Positions 38,371 to 49,171 of a DNA stretch of 64,000 nt are shown one piece after another. The DNA comes from Holothuria scabra (taxonomy: Eukaryota > Echinodermata > Holothuroidea > Aspidochirotida > Holothuriidae): the NCBI GenBank assembly GCA_037179385.1, contig CM074200.1:34103884-34167883 (forward strand), given 5' to 3'. The position numbers and the translations under genes are program-made. Every line of letters begins with the position of its first letter. The first letter of the stretch is position 1. Under the pieces are notes generated by a model, which was not told the origin of the DNA, ran no database searches, and was given only the letters and a program-made list of their open reading frames with translations.

Positions 38371-39381
38371 TAGGTTAGGAGAATTGGAGCTGTCTGGCAT
38401 GGGTGGAAAAAGTTAGGAAATTAGGAGGCTTCCTCCTGGGAAATTTAGGCATCTGGAGGGAAATTTTGGCAATTGGAGGAAACTTTCCCTTTCTCAGACT
38501 TGAAAATATATGGAGAAATGTGGTAAATTTTACTCCCTTCCTTGGAAATAACCATTTTTCCAGCCCTGTCTGGGGTGAGCAGATTTTGTTTTTAAAGCTG
38601 AGAGGTTGATCAAAGTTTCTGACCTTGCAGGGAGTAAACTTCTTTAGGACACAATTAGCTTTTCCTGGTGTATTTGTTAAGTTTTGCTGCTTGGCTCTTT
38701 GCCAGGGAGTCATGGGAAATTTATAAATTATGAAATGATGTTGCATGGTTATCCAATGAACCATGGCAACTGATTTGAAAAATACTTTAGCCCCCCCCCT
38801 CCCTCTCTGATTGCTACAAGTAGTACTCTCAAAGGTCAGTACTTGACTTGAATTGTTAAATACCTGCAGGAATTGCTCCGGCAGAAACTTCAAGAATCTC
38901 TGTTTGGAAAGGTCCGTGAGTAACAAAATCTACACTTTTGCACAATGTCCGAAAAAGCACCCTGATTTATAACATGGACATCTTGGTTTGCTTTTAAGAG
39001 AAATTTCTTTTGTTTCATTTAAATTAAAGAAAACACACAAACAGTCACTGTTTACACCACTGGTTACAATGCACAACAAAAGCACACTGCATGGCTACAC
39101 AAATGCTTAAAGGGCAGAAACAGTCACCCAACATGAAGTAGTGTAGTAGTCTGTCCAGTTTCTTGATTGGCTCTTGTAAGTCACGTGACAGTATTGTTTA
39201 ACCTCAAATGTGAAATTTACCAGAAAAACCTGCTTGGTTTACCTTGAATATAGAATTTCTAAGCCCTAATATTTTATTAAAAAAAATATTTTGGAGAGAA
39301 GTAGGAGGAAAATTGTAAGGTTTAGTTGGTGCTTCAGAACAAGTTTAGGGCGACTGCTTTTGACATTTAAACTAGATACAC

Positions 39382-39538
39382 AATAGACACTTTCCCAAAT
39401 AGCTTTTACAAAGGATTGTGGGATAGAATGTTGGTGTGCATTATTTTTTGCTACATTAAAATGTCATTGACAAAATTCATGCATACCTAAAACCTATCCC
39501 ACAATCCTTTGTGATTACTATTTGGAAAAAGGTCAATA
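39382..39538. mobile_element. MITE with ~60 bp inverted arms
   Basis: The left arm includes CCCAAATAG and ACAAAGGATTGTGGGATAG. The right arm includes CTATCCCACAATCCTTTGTG and CTATTTGG. The arms match over roughly 60 bp with scattered mismatches and small gaps, leaving a short loop. It would fold into a hairpin in the pre-mRNA. Confidence 0.65.
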
Positions 39539-39569
39539 GGCAGACTTGCATGGTGGATTTACTCCACAC

Positions 39570-39960
39570 ATAGTGAGCATTGCCAAACTGGCTACACAGT
39601 ATGTTGATTCATTGCATAATGATCTTTACCATACCTGCTTCACATTGTGACCACACTTGATCAGCTATCCTTATCAAACCTGCTACACTATAAATGGTTA
39701 CATGTACATCCAACAATGGAAAACTGCTACACAATACTTCTCTTTAGACAAGGCTATCCTTATACAAACCAATTGTAGCACTATAGTTTGACTACATGCC
39801 AAGTTATCCTTTTCAGACTGGCTACACAGTCAGTTTAATGAAAGCTATCCTTGCTAAACCTGCTACATGGTAGAAAAATAACATGCATGACTATCCTTGT
39901 CAGAGCTGCTACACAATTGACTGCATTCACAACTATACCTTCCAAACCTACAGGTTAAGG
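39570..39960. repeat. Degenerate minisatellite, CTATCCTT..AAACCTGCTACAC
   Basis: About six diverged copies of a 50-70 bp unit occur. Each has a variant of GCTATCCTT followed by AACCTGCTACACA and a variable AT-rich spacer. Confidence 0.6.
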
Positions 39961-40508
39961 TAAGTTTAAATTTGAATGATAAAAGCATCATGTGTAGGTG
40001 TGTCTTGAGTACAGTATTTGTAGCACAGCAGCTTCCACTGGTACACCATACCCTAGCCACACTAAGTAGTAACTTACCTGTTTATAAATATATCACATGG
40101 AAGGGTTCAAACAATTTTTTAGTTTCTAAAGTAACAGCTATTTTGTTACAAGATTGCTTGATACATCAATAAATTTACATTTTTAATATTACTCTTTGTA
40201 GGAGTAATCTATTCTCATGAAATCATGGGTTATTTTGTGAAATTGTTTGAGAACTTAGATACCGTAGCAAAATTTTGAAAGAAATTTCAAAGAAGAAATG
40301 AAAGAAATTAAAATATAAAAGAAATATAAAGGTGCCGGTATAATTAATGTAATTAAAGAAATCTGTGAGTTGTTTTAGGATATGGAAATTGTTAGTTGTA
40401 TTAGATTTTTATGATTGTGACAGTGGCTACATTCTACTGTTGGTACAAAACTCTGACACTGCTGGCAAGTATTATTTGTAAATTAGTAAGTAATATGTAC
40501 CTCAACTG

Positions 40509-41060
40509 TGGGTGGAGATGGCTCGGTGGTTTGAGCGTACTGCCTTGCATACTGAAGGTCCCCGGATCAAATCCCGGTGGAACCACTTGGAAATTTTCCG
40601 GGATCTAAAAATTAACTTGTTCAGCATAGCTGTTCACAGTGATGCTGAGGGGGTTCAAAATTGGTGAATTACAAAATTGTCCGTTTCAGGAAGTTGTCCG
40701 TTTCAGGAAGTTGTCCGACTCAGGAAGTTGTCCGCTTGCTCAGTTCAGCTGTTGAGCAGTGGTGCAGAGCAAGTATAACCTCCACTCCCTCCAGCCTTTG
40801 GGAAAGTGGCGAAAGACTGGAGATACGCTCACGTCCGTCGGATGGGGACGTTAAATGGCGGTCCCGGGAGCAGGATTGGGAGCTATTAGTACACGCCTGC
40901 CTCGTTACCTCTGAGCACTAGTCGAAAAGAGAAGGCGAAGTTCGCCGGTGTTCATCCATGCTCACTCTGGCATAGGGTCCAAGATGAGCCAAAAAGGCTT
41001 CCTGACCCTCAAAACGTTGAATTCATGAATTCAACTGATGAAACAGTTCAACTTCAGCTT
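40509..41060 (+). mobile_element. tRNA-headed SINE with 17-bp internal tandem repeat
   Basis: The A box TGGCTCGGTGG (40519-40529) and B box GGATCAAATCC (40564-40574) define a tRNA-like head. The body contains about four copies of GTTGTCCGTTTCAGGAA (40675-40735). It then has CGTCGGATGGGGACGTTAAA (40838-40857), which resembles a core I remember from several marine-animal SINE families. The tail is near GTTGAATTCATGAATTCAAC (about 41014-41033), itself a palindrome. The 3' limit is uncertain, and two fused repeats are possible. Confidence 0.65.
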
Positions 41061-44021
41061 ACTTGTCATGAGAAATTCTACTCAAAATAAACTAAAAGAA
41101 CTTATAAATTATATTGGTTGACTCATTTAAAAAGCTGTATGGCTATCATGATGCAAAATAGGATTCTTACTGCAAATTACATCCCAGATTTGGGTTGGTG
41201 TTTGCAATCAGTGTGATGTGATATATTGAATGACATTTATTGAAATAAAGGAATATTTACTCTGCACAAGCGTTGATTGTGATAATTACTGAATTAGGCT
41301 GTTGAAAGCAAGGTCAGTTTTGAAGCAACTTTGCAATGTTGTAAACAGAGATTTATTGATCACAAGTTTTATGTAAATTTAATTCATATATGGACAGTCA
41401 TTCTACAGCCGTTGATTACATATTGCCGTACTTCATCCATCATCAATATTTAAAATATCATACATATATAATTTGGTGGTTTATCTCATGTGATGGGTCA
41501 GCTAAATTTGACATTTTGATGAATGGATCCTTTTTTTTTTGGGGGGGGGGGGGAGTTGGGAGTAATGTGGATAATTCTTCAGATATATTCAGATGACCAA
41601 CTAATTGTGATGGTCAGCTAATTTACATGACCAGTATGTTTTAATGGTCATCCATTTGTTTCATCCTAGTTTGCTCGATGGTTTCATTTCAACTTTGGCC
41701 AGAGCGAGTTCAATAATAATTTTGTAAGTCTGGTGGCAATGGAACGTACATACACACAGCTTCATGCCTCTTACCTCATTGGGCGGTTGAATTATAATGA
41801 CTGTGAAGCTATATAAGCATGCTTAAACCACAGGCTTGTCAGTTGTGTGGGAGTATATTCTATCTTTACCTGTGTCTAGATCCTTCCTAGAAAATTTTCA
41901 AAATTTTCAAAATCTCCATTTTTTTCTCATGTTTCATCCAAAAATCCTTACATAATTTGGCTGTTTTTCATGTTACTGATGTTTGATTTAAGTCTCAACT
42001 TGAGAGTGGGTGTATAAATGACTGTTGCGTGGAAACCTCTTAAAGATATTTCCTTGTTTTACCCACCTCTTGCAGCAGACAAGGTAAAAATCATCTTTCT
42101 ATTCAGACTGTTTTTAACAACAAGATTTGATATTATTGACAAAAGCAAATCTTTTTGTCTGTAAAGGTAGGAGGAGAACGAAAGGAAGCCCCTGCCCTCA
42201 TAATCAAATGAAAATGATTGTTTGTTTATAGGAAGTCATTGTTCTGAACTGTCAGTGATTCTCCCCACTCAAGTTCTCTTAAGCGAGCAGTGCTTCAAAC
42301 TTTCCAAAGCTCACTGCAATTGAAGGGAGAATTGGTTTGACATTTCTGTTTGTTTTCTCCTGATACCTTAAACCTCTCAACAGAGAAGTAAATACTGTAA
42401 ACAGATCAATCTCTTTCTCGTTGCTTAAGAAAAGAAAGGTATTCGTTGCTTAGAAAAAAATGAAAGGTAGCAACACATATTCAAACTCAATTTTAAAATA
42501 AAGTAGTTTTATCTGAATGTAAAGACATTCTTTTGAGACTGTCAGGTCCTTTAAATTTTATGATTAATGTATTTGGGGATTTGCGTCTGCTCTTAGGTAA
42601 AACATGTTTTACCATTTATGGACAACAATAAAAGTTGCACATTGTCAGCAATGAAATGTCAACTAGGGGTTTTCAAAGTATTGTTACAGTATTCGTACGG
42701 TAAATTTTCTTCTGGATTTGAAAAAACATGATTGCACAGCCAAACAGTTAAAAAAAACTTGGAATTCTTAGCATCTTTTGACAATGTTTTTAAGAGAAAT
42801 GATTATCAGGGTTAATCATTTCTCTTCTCCCTCTCCCTCTTTTTTTTTGATTAAGAAAATGGGTGATAACTTTTCAAATATGGACAGTAACTGACAAGCT
42901 TGTGGTTTGAAAGCAAGCTAACATAAAGCAGCCTTACAAGATATCCAGCTAACTCATAACTTGAAGTCATTCCGAAATGCCATGTGGATGTTTTTTCTCT
43001 TTTTGTTCACATTTGTTTTTTAGTTTTGTAATTATGTTTCAAACCGAGTCATCAGGTGTTCCGGCTTCCTTCTTGTCACATTCTGTTGATCATCCTACTG
43101 TAACTCGGTGACAGGAACCTTTGTAGAGAAAAGAGCTAAAAGAATTTGCAGCAGTGATGTGCCAAAAATTATCGAAGGTGACGCACACACGAGTGACAGT
43201 GTGGGCAAAGCGTTGTTCCCAACTGGTTTTAGAGAGGAGGGGAGATTGCTAGCACTTAATGCAAAAAGACCACCAATACATACAACATATTCTTCAAATT
43301 AGATGTATCAAAAGCTTTTTCAAACATTAAAAATCATTGGTGATGGGTAAAAACTGATTTTAAATTCAGTACAATCATTGCCTTAACTTGGTAGAATATT
43401 TTCAATAAAAGAATTTGCCCAGCAAATATTTTTAAAGAAAAATGGAAAGTGGAACCAGTGACTACTGTGATAATAATTTGAATCCTTTCCCAAAATGAGC
43501 TTTATTAGTGATTTAAAAAAATCAGCAGTTGGAGGAAGGATTTTACCTCTAGGTGGTGCTGTTTGGAATAATAATATGGATAACTTATGCATTTTTAAAG
43601 ATGGCTGGCCAATCATTGCATCAAATTTGTGTGCTTTTCAATTTCATAAAAGCAACAGAATAGAATTTGAAAGTGGATTGTTTGTTAGTATGTGAGAAGC
43701 TCAAGACAAAGACTGTTATCTTTGAAAATTTGCTTTTGGAAGTCCTAGTTTAAAACAAAATTGTTTGGGCAAAGACTGATGAAAACTTTTGTTGCAACAT
43801 TGCATTGACTTTGTTGCATTACTCTAGTGAGATAGTTATAAGATGCAGGCAGAGATAGTTACCCATCTTTAAAAATGTTTTTCACGTTCCACCCCATACA
43901 TAACCCTTAACAAACCTCTGCTCCCTCCCATCTGCCCAACCTTCACTTCTATCTTTTTGCTTGCCATTATTTTTATCAAGGTTGTATATCACATTTGATT
44001 GATTCACTTTTGTTTGTTAAG

Positions 44022-44105
44022 GCTGAAGAGAGGCAGGGAAGTACGGAGGAAAAACTGAAACAGCTACGTAACGAGCTTGAAGAGTGTAAACAGGAGCTGG
44101 AGAGG
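44022..44105 (+). CDS. PPFIA: Liprin-alpha exon 6
   Basis: The exon is 84 nt and 28 codons, phase 0 (TTTGTTAAG|GCT acceptor, AGG|GTGAGC donor). It reads AEERQGSTEEKLKQLRNELE, then ECKQELER, matching vertebrate AEERHGNIEER..LE.QLEE..QEL.R. The frame stays open far into the next intron, but that extension has no similarity to liprin and a good donor ends the exon. Confidence 0.95.
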
Positions 44106-44846
44106 GTGAGCCTAACCCATGAAAACACACAACCAACCCTTAACAAACCATCCTACCTGTTAAAGACAAGAAATGTTGTGATGTGTCATGATATATTTGA
44201 TCTTTCTACTCAATTAACAATTATGACCAGCTGTACTTCCTCCATGTGTGTAAAATTAACAATGTCATGCATAGAGCAAGGTGTCATTCCCAACTCCAGG
44301 CTTTTTGGTTTTGTTTGGGAGAGCCAGCATTTTCTTGCAGGGTTTTCATGCTTTTTTAACAGTCAGACAACATGTGAAATATTGACCTTGAATGAGTTGC
44401 AATGGAAATTTGCTGGAGTCATTTATGAAATAATTCCAAAAGTATGCATCTGAATCGCACATTTTATTACAAATCAATGATGGACACCATTGTTAATCTT
44501 ACAAAAAAAAGTTTGAAATTGACCAAATTGAACAAAAAATACTGGTTGAGTAGTGAGATTCACATAGAACACCTACTACCTTTCTTGTCAGGAATTTTGC
44601 ATCCGACTCTACATGCCATTTCAAGTGGATAAACCATCTGTCTTGCAAACCTGCAGTGATCATGGTGCCGTCTCTATGTCATAGTGCATCTTTCGTCACC
44701 TGTTTAGTAGATTAGTTTGCTGTTTGACTTGATTGGTCCTTTTGTGAATTGCTCCTCTCTTCCTTCTTGAGTATAGTTCTTCATCTTTCAGGTGTCTTTA
44801 TGCATGTTTGTCATTTGGAGTTAACATCTGTCTGGTGTCAATATAG

Positions 44847-45150
44847 ATGATGGGGTACCATACCCATGAGGAGAAAACCATACCCATGACGGGGTGACCA
44901 TACTTGTCATGGGAAACCATACCCATGAGGGGGAATCATACCCATGATGGGGAACCATACCATGAGGAGAAAACCATACCCATGACAGGGTGACCATACT
45001 TGTCATGGGGAACCATACCCATGAGGGGGAATCATACCCATGAGGGGGAATCATTCCCATGAGGGGGGAAAATATACCCATGGTGGGCACCCATGATGGG
45101 CACCCATGATGGGCACCCATGATGGGCACCCATGATGGGTGAACCATACT
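44847..45150. repeat. CATACCCATGAGGGGGAAT minisatellite
   Basis: About fifteen near-copies of a ~19-bp unit occur (ACCATACCCATGAGGGGAA and variants). A higher-order unit of about 110 bp is visible in its first half (GAGGAGAAAACCATACCCAT recurs). The tail changes to five GGGCACCCATGAT units. It opens a 133-codon frame on the minus strand rich in Trp, Met and Ser, which is an artefact of the repeat. Confidence 0.9.
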
Positions 45151-45214
45151 GATGCGGGAGGCTAGATAGTAATGAATATGTACCAGCTTTACCTTAGTGT
45201 TATATTCTCTGGTT

Positions 45215-45355
45215 GGAACCAACTGCCATTGTGTTTGGTGCTCAGTATAAGCAATGGAGCAGGGAAAACAAATTCGTGAGCCACAAATGGAAGTAAGGCC
45301 CTTGCCAGCCTGACTTAAACCAGTCAGTTCAAAACTGAGCTGTAGAATTCCATCT
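45215..45355 (+). repeat. Dispersed SINE-like repeat, family D copy 3
   Basis: It has the same ordered motifs as the other copies: GAACCAACTGCCATTGTGT, TTGGTGCTCAGTATAAGCAA, TGGAGCAGGGAAAACAA, GTGAGCCACAA and GCCAGCCTGAC. The tRNA-like head is missing, so it is 5'-truncated next to the minisatellite. Confidence 0.65.
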
Positions 45356-45964
45356 GCGTAACTCTGGATTGCTCAAATTTCACATTTTCCCAAAGTTCAG
45401 AGGGACAGCTATGTCTGATTTTGAAAAATAATAATGTAGAGAAGAGAATGTGACATAAAGATACAATTAAATACAGCCTGACTTTTCATGCTCATTAGGA
45501 AATATTCCAAAGCCACTTAAATTTTTTGGAAATGTTTTTAAATTGTCACATTATGTCACTAAATTGGACCGAAGCAAACTTTCATGAAGTTTTGATGCCA
45601 GTGACCCAACTGGAGTCCATTTACACCTGATATCAACTTTTGTTGAAAAATGATCCCTTGCTGTAATTGAAACTATGCGACCCTATTCTATTATATCTGT
45701 GCATGTTTTATGTATGTTGAATGTTGGTAATCAACATGTTCCATCCTGCATCTCACTGAAGATATGTTCAGCATGTGTGTGTCGGAACTTCTCTCGCTTA
45801 CCATGTGATGTTCATCTCCTGCTTCATTGATCTTTTCTCGTTAAGGTTGAGGACACAAATTACAGTTTCCAACTTTCCTTGAATGTGATCTTCTTCTTTC
45901 TGTACTTCCTTATCTTGTATCCACACTACTGCTTTCCTCTCTGCATGCATGTCCAGAGAATGCC

Positions 45965-46052
45965 CCATCCCCCTTCCCCACACTCATTAGAATGTTCCAG
46001 CCCCTCCCCCACACTCATTAGAATATCCCAGTCCCTCCCCCACACTCATTAT
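45965..46052. repeat. C-rich tandem repeat, ~34 bp unit
   Basis: Three units contain CCCTCCCCCACACTCATTA followed by GAATRTYCCAG. A second C-rich repeat, TTCCACCCATCCACCCCCC, follows at about 46245-46293. Confidence 0.8.
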
Positions 46053-46450
46053 GCTTTTCCTGCTCTCCCCCTTGTGCTTCATGAGGCATTCTTCAAAATA
46101 TTGGAACTTGTCTATTCTTTGTCACATTCATCCTTGCGAGTGGATTGCACCATTATATACATTTACTGTACAATACCCTGTAAGTTTGTTACATCGCCTA
46201 TGGATATGCTTTGTCTATTGAACAAAACTTCCCCTCTCCTCCCCCTTCCACCCATCCACCCCCCCTTCCACCCATCCACCCCCCCCCCCCCCACCCCATG
46301 TTAATTATCACTCTCTGAGTTGTGAGTCATCTTGAAAATATGGCAAGAAAATCGTTCATTAAAGGATGTCTGCTTTCATTTTCCCCATTTCTACATCAGT
46401 GTATTGGAAATACACATGCAGGCCATTAGAAATCTACACTCAGCATTACA

Positions 46451-46453
46451 TCT

Positions 46454-46487
<34 letters not shown>

Positions 46488-46495
46488 CTGTCTGT
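46451..46495. repeat. TCTG microsatellite
   Basis: About eleven TCTG tetramers with one T-to-C change. It produces artificial Cys/Leu/Ser/Val open frames. Confidence 0.95.
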
Positions 46496-48357
46496 GTCTA
46501 TCCTTAATACAACAGCCTTCCAGTTCATTTCCTTTCCTGTTTGTCTGTCTGGATGAGATAGAGGACAGGAGTTGAGTAACTGCTCATAGCCCCCCACTTG
46601 GAAAGTTCCAGTTATCCAGAAGAATTCTTATGACAAATTAGCTGAGGCCCATTCCTTGTCACACGTCTACAGTAAAAAAAATATCCTTGTGTCTTTGTGT
46701 ATCTCTTCATTCATAATATAGAATCCTTTAGTTATGATTTATTGTTGCCATTATCTTCCCTGTTTTTTTTGTTTTATTGATTTTTGTGTGTGTGTGTGTG
46801 TTTGTGTGGTGGTCTCTTATGTTGTTTCTTTTACCCTTATCCTCCCACTGGTCAGTTGGCATCAGTTTGCTGCCATAAGCTTTCTACCCTGGTATCAGTT
46901 CATCTTTGTTGAAAAGGCATTGCACTTTTTAGTCCTTATGGGTTTCCGGTTAAAACTATGACAGAATTATGTAGCATTGTTCAAAGTTTTGCAAACATCA
47001 TTTCTTCACAGCATTTTCCCCTCTTTCCACTTTTACTTGTTTCATCATTACATTGCGCCATTGCTTTTTTCTCCTTCCCCCCTCCTTCCCCCCTCCTTCC
47101 CCCCCCCCCCCCAAGTGGTGTCTAGTTTATTTTTACTTGCAATTCAAATTCAAATCAGTCGCTATGGAAGGCTTTCCTCAGAACATAAAACAACCATCCA
47201 GACTCTAGGTTTTCCAGAAAAAAAATATGGCCAAGATGAAAATTGTTTGTGCATAATGTCTCCTTCAGAGTAGGATTCATAAAACCGTTTATTTTATCCT
47301 TTCATTTTGCTGTTTGTTTACTTTCCATGCTACCACATAGCAAACAATTTCCACCTGATTTCCTTCGCTAATAAACCTCCAACAGCTGCTCTTCTAATCA
47401 GTTGTCTGCATTTTTTTTTTTTTATTCCTCAATAACCTTCTCTTTCTCGCTTTATATCACGTGTTAGTTTTAATAACCTCTTGAAGCATTTTCTTTTTTT
47501 TTTCATAATAATTTGCTTTTATTTCTTTTTCTTCCAATTTTGTGTTTGCTTTTTTGGTTGTGTTTTCAACTGGTGTAATTATTTGCTTTAATTTGGAAAG
47601 CCAGAAAGTGATGAAGGGCATGCATGTCAAAGTGGTGCGGGATAAGCTAGCCTAGCATGTTTGAATTTTGTAGATAATAATAAATATTGTCATAAATAAT
47701 ATAAACAGTTTGTTTTGACCACTTGCATGACATATTTTTGACAATTGGGCTTTATATTATTGTTATAATCATACATTTGTGTACAACCTTTTATTTAATC
47801 AATTTTATTGACTATCTGTACTTCTGTTTGTATCTGGTCTGAAATCATATTGTTAGCCAAGTAAATAGCGGCAGTGAACTTAAAGTCAGGTGGGTGGTTC
47901 ATATTGTCTAGCAAATATTTATTACATATTATATAAAATTCATTGGAGAGAGACATATGCTACATCTTTGTGACATTTAAGTAGAACAAGGTGACATTTA
48001 CTGTCTGAAGATGTGAAGCCAATTCATGTCGTCTAACAACATGTGCCGACTATTGCCTTGATAAATATGCCTTTGAAGGTCAAATTATTGGGCTGTTCTA
48101 TAAGAAAAGACTGGTATTTTGGCAAAAGGTGACACCAACTCATTGCTATTAATGTCTACTAAGAAATTATGGGACATCATTCTTGTGCATAAGAACATAA
48201 TTTAGCTGACAGTGGGGATAATGTTCCATCCTCTATTTTTAAGTCTCTCAGCTGCAATATTAATTAGAGTAAGCAATAAAGGTGTGCAAGTTTGCATAGT
48301 GGAAGCCTTTTGTTTATTAAATGAATTATTTGCTTCTTGCTTCGGATAATCTTTTAG

Positions 48358-48489
48358 GCCAGAGACCGGGAAAAGATGAATGAGGACCACAATAAGAGAC
48401 TCTCCAGTACTGTAGATAAACTTCTTACAGAGTCCAATGAAAGACTTCAACTGCACCTCAAGGAAAGGATGTCTGCATTGGATGATAAG
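48358..48489 (+). CDS. PPFIA: Liprin-alpha exon 7
   Basis: The exon is 132 nt and 44 codons, phase 0 (TCTTTTAG|GCC acceptor, AAG|GTATTT donor). It reads [20 protein letters not shown], then [20 protein letters not shown] and LDDK. This is essentially the invariant liprin-alpha block ([34 protein letters not shown]). Its last ~70 bases, together with following intron sequence, are the apparent source of decayed tandem copies in intron 7. Confidence 0.98.
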
Positions 48490-48590
48490 GTATTTGCTTT
48501 AAGACAGTGTTTATACCTTTTCCCAGCCAGCTACTCTTATGACTGGTTGGGGGGGGGGGGAGAGGTGCGGCAAGGAGGGGTTGTGGCAAG

Positions 48591-49171
48591 CTTCTCAAAG
48601 AATCTGATGAGACTCCTGCTTCATTTCAGAGAGAGGGTATCTACTATCTACTTTACACTGGATGACAATTTAACTTTCCCAGTTAGCTACAAATATGACG
48701 AGTGGGGAGGGGGACGAGTGGGGAGGGGGATGAGTGGGGGACTAGGTATGAAGAGTGGTTGCTAGGCGTGGCAAGCCCCTTACATAGTCCAGTGAGACTT
48801 CAGCTTCATCTCAAAGAGAAAATGACAATGTAACCATTTTAAAACAATGTTTACACCTGTTTTGTGGCCAGCTACTCAGGTGACGGTTAGGGGTAGGGGC
48901 GACAAGCTCCTTGCAGAGCCCAATGAGATTTCAGCTTCATATCAAGGAGAGGTTGCAAACATGCAAACATCCTCCCCTTGATGTGAAGCTGAAATCTGAC
49001 ATTGTAACTTTTGTAAGATAATGTTTAAACCAATTCCCAGTCAGCTACTTATGTGAATGTTTGGGTAGGTGGTGCAAGTTTCTTACAAAGTCCCATGAGA
49101 CTTCTGCTTTATCTCAAGTAGAGAAGTTTCACTTTCTTCCATAGTGAGCTGCTCAGATGGTTGGGGAGGGG
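48591..49171 (+). pseudogene. Four decayed partial copies of exon 7 plus intron
   Basis: Exon 7 at about 48421 reads CTTCTTACAGAGTCCAATGA. Copies start near 48591 (CTTCTCAAAGAATCTGATGA), 48777 (CCCTTACATAGTCCAGTGAG), 48907 (CTCCTTGCAGAGCCCAATGA) and 49077 (GTTTCTTACAAAGTCCCATG). Intron sequence just after the donor is copied too: CAGTGTTTATACC and CCAGCTACTC reappear as CAATGTTTACACC and CCAGCTACTC in copy 3. All four copies have GAG.ACT where the exon has GAAAGACTT, a shared frame-changing deletion, and copy 3 has an in-frame TAG. None retains the donor. They are non-coding relics with a spacing of about 130-190 bp. Confidence 0.8.
48927..48995. repeat. Inverted repeat within copy 4 of the exon-7 array
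   Basis: GATTTCAGCTTCATATCAAG (from 48927) pairs with CTTGATGTGAAGCTGAAATC (ending 48995). The match continues inward with a few mismatches and almost no loop. One arm is exon-derived, so the other is an inverted copy of exon-7-like sequence. Confidence 0.8.

Larger units (their letters stand above)
24853..44021 (+). other. Intron 5, 19 kb
   Basis: This is the largest intron in the window and is phase 0 (donor GTAGGA, acceptor TTTGTTTGTTAAG). It holds a CAACA microsatellite (26028-26155), two family X copies (27855-28092 and 37805-38370), a SINE (37978-38278), an array of ~147 bp units (28100-31822) and a MITE (30905-31256). It also holds a 214 bp tandem duplication (32500-32922), a hAT MITE (35847-35986), an inverted-repeat element (39382-39538), a degenerate minisatellite (39570-39960) and a second SINE (40509-41060). 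The intervals 24900-26000, 26200-27800, 33000-35800, 36000-37800, 38400-39350 and 41100-44000 show nothing I can name, apart from G/A/T runs. Confidence 0.8.
44106..48357 (+). other. Intron 6, rich in simple repeats
   Basis: The intron is 4.3 kb and phase 0, with donor GTGAGC and acceptor ATCTTTTAG. It holds the CATACCCATGAGG minisatellite (44847-45150), family D copy 3, a C-rich ~34-bp tandem repeat (45965-46052) and ACCCATCCACCCCCC repeats (46230-46293). It also has a TCTG microsatellite (46451-46495), a GT run (46785-46806) and a C run (47100-47113). The interval 47300-48350 is T-rich with nothing recognised. Confidence 0.85.

Noticed and set aside
38375..38926. 183-codon open frame on the minus strand, the longest in the window
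   Set aside because: It is rich in Phe, Lys and Pro from degenerate GGAGG/TTTCC sequence, has no familiar motif and lies in the intron just after family X copy 2. Chance is more likely than a gene.
40509..40590. Possible tRNA gene
   Set aside because: It has polymerase III boxes only and no cloverleaf that folds properly. It is a SINE head.
43108..43302. 64-codon frame with fairly balanced composition, considered as a possible extra exon
   Set aside because: It has no similarity to liprin. Exons 5 and 6 already join in the conserved way, and no convincing splice sites flank it.
44106..44453. Continuation of the exon 6 frame into intron 6
   Set aside because: The consensus GTGAGC donor and the perfect in-frame junction to exon 7 match the family, and the extension does not.
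44821..45222. 133-codon minus-strand frame with repeated HGYDSPSWVW-like peptides
   Set aside because: It is a translation of the CATACCCATGAGG minisatellite.
45879..46304. 141-codon Pro/His/Leu-rich frame
   Set aside because: It arises from the C-rich tandem repeats and has no known domain.
48490..48765. Continuation of the exon 7 frame into intron 7
   Set aside because: A good donor ends exon 7 where vertebrate exons end. The extension runs through a G run and decayed exon copies.
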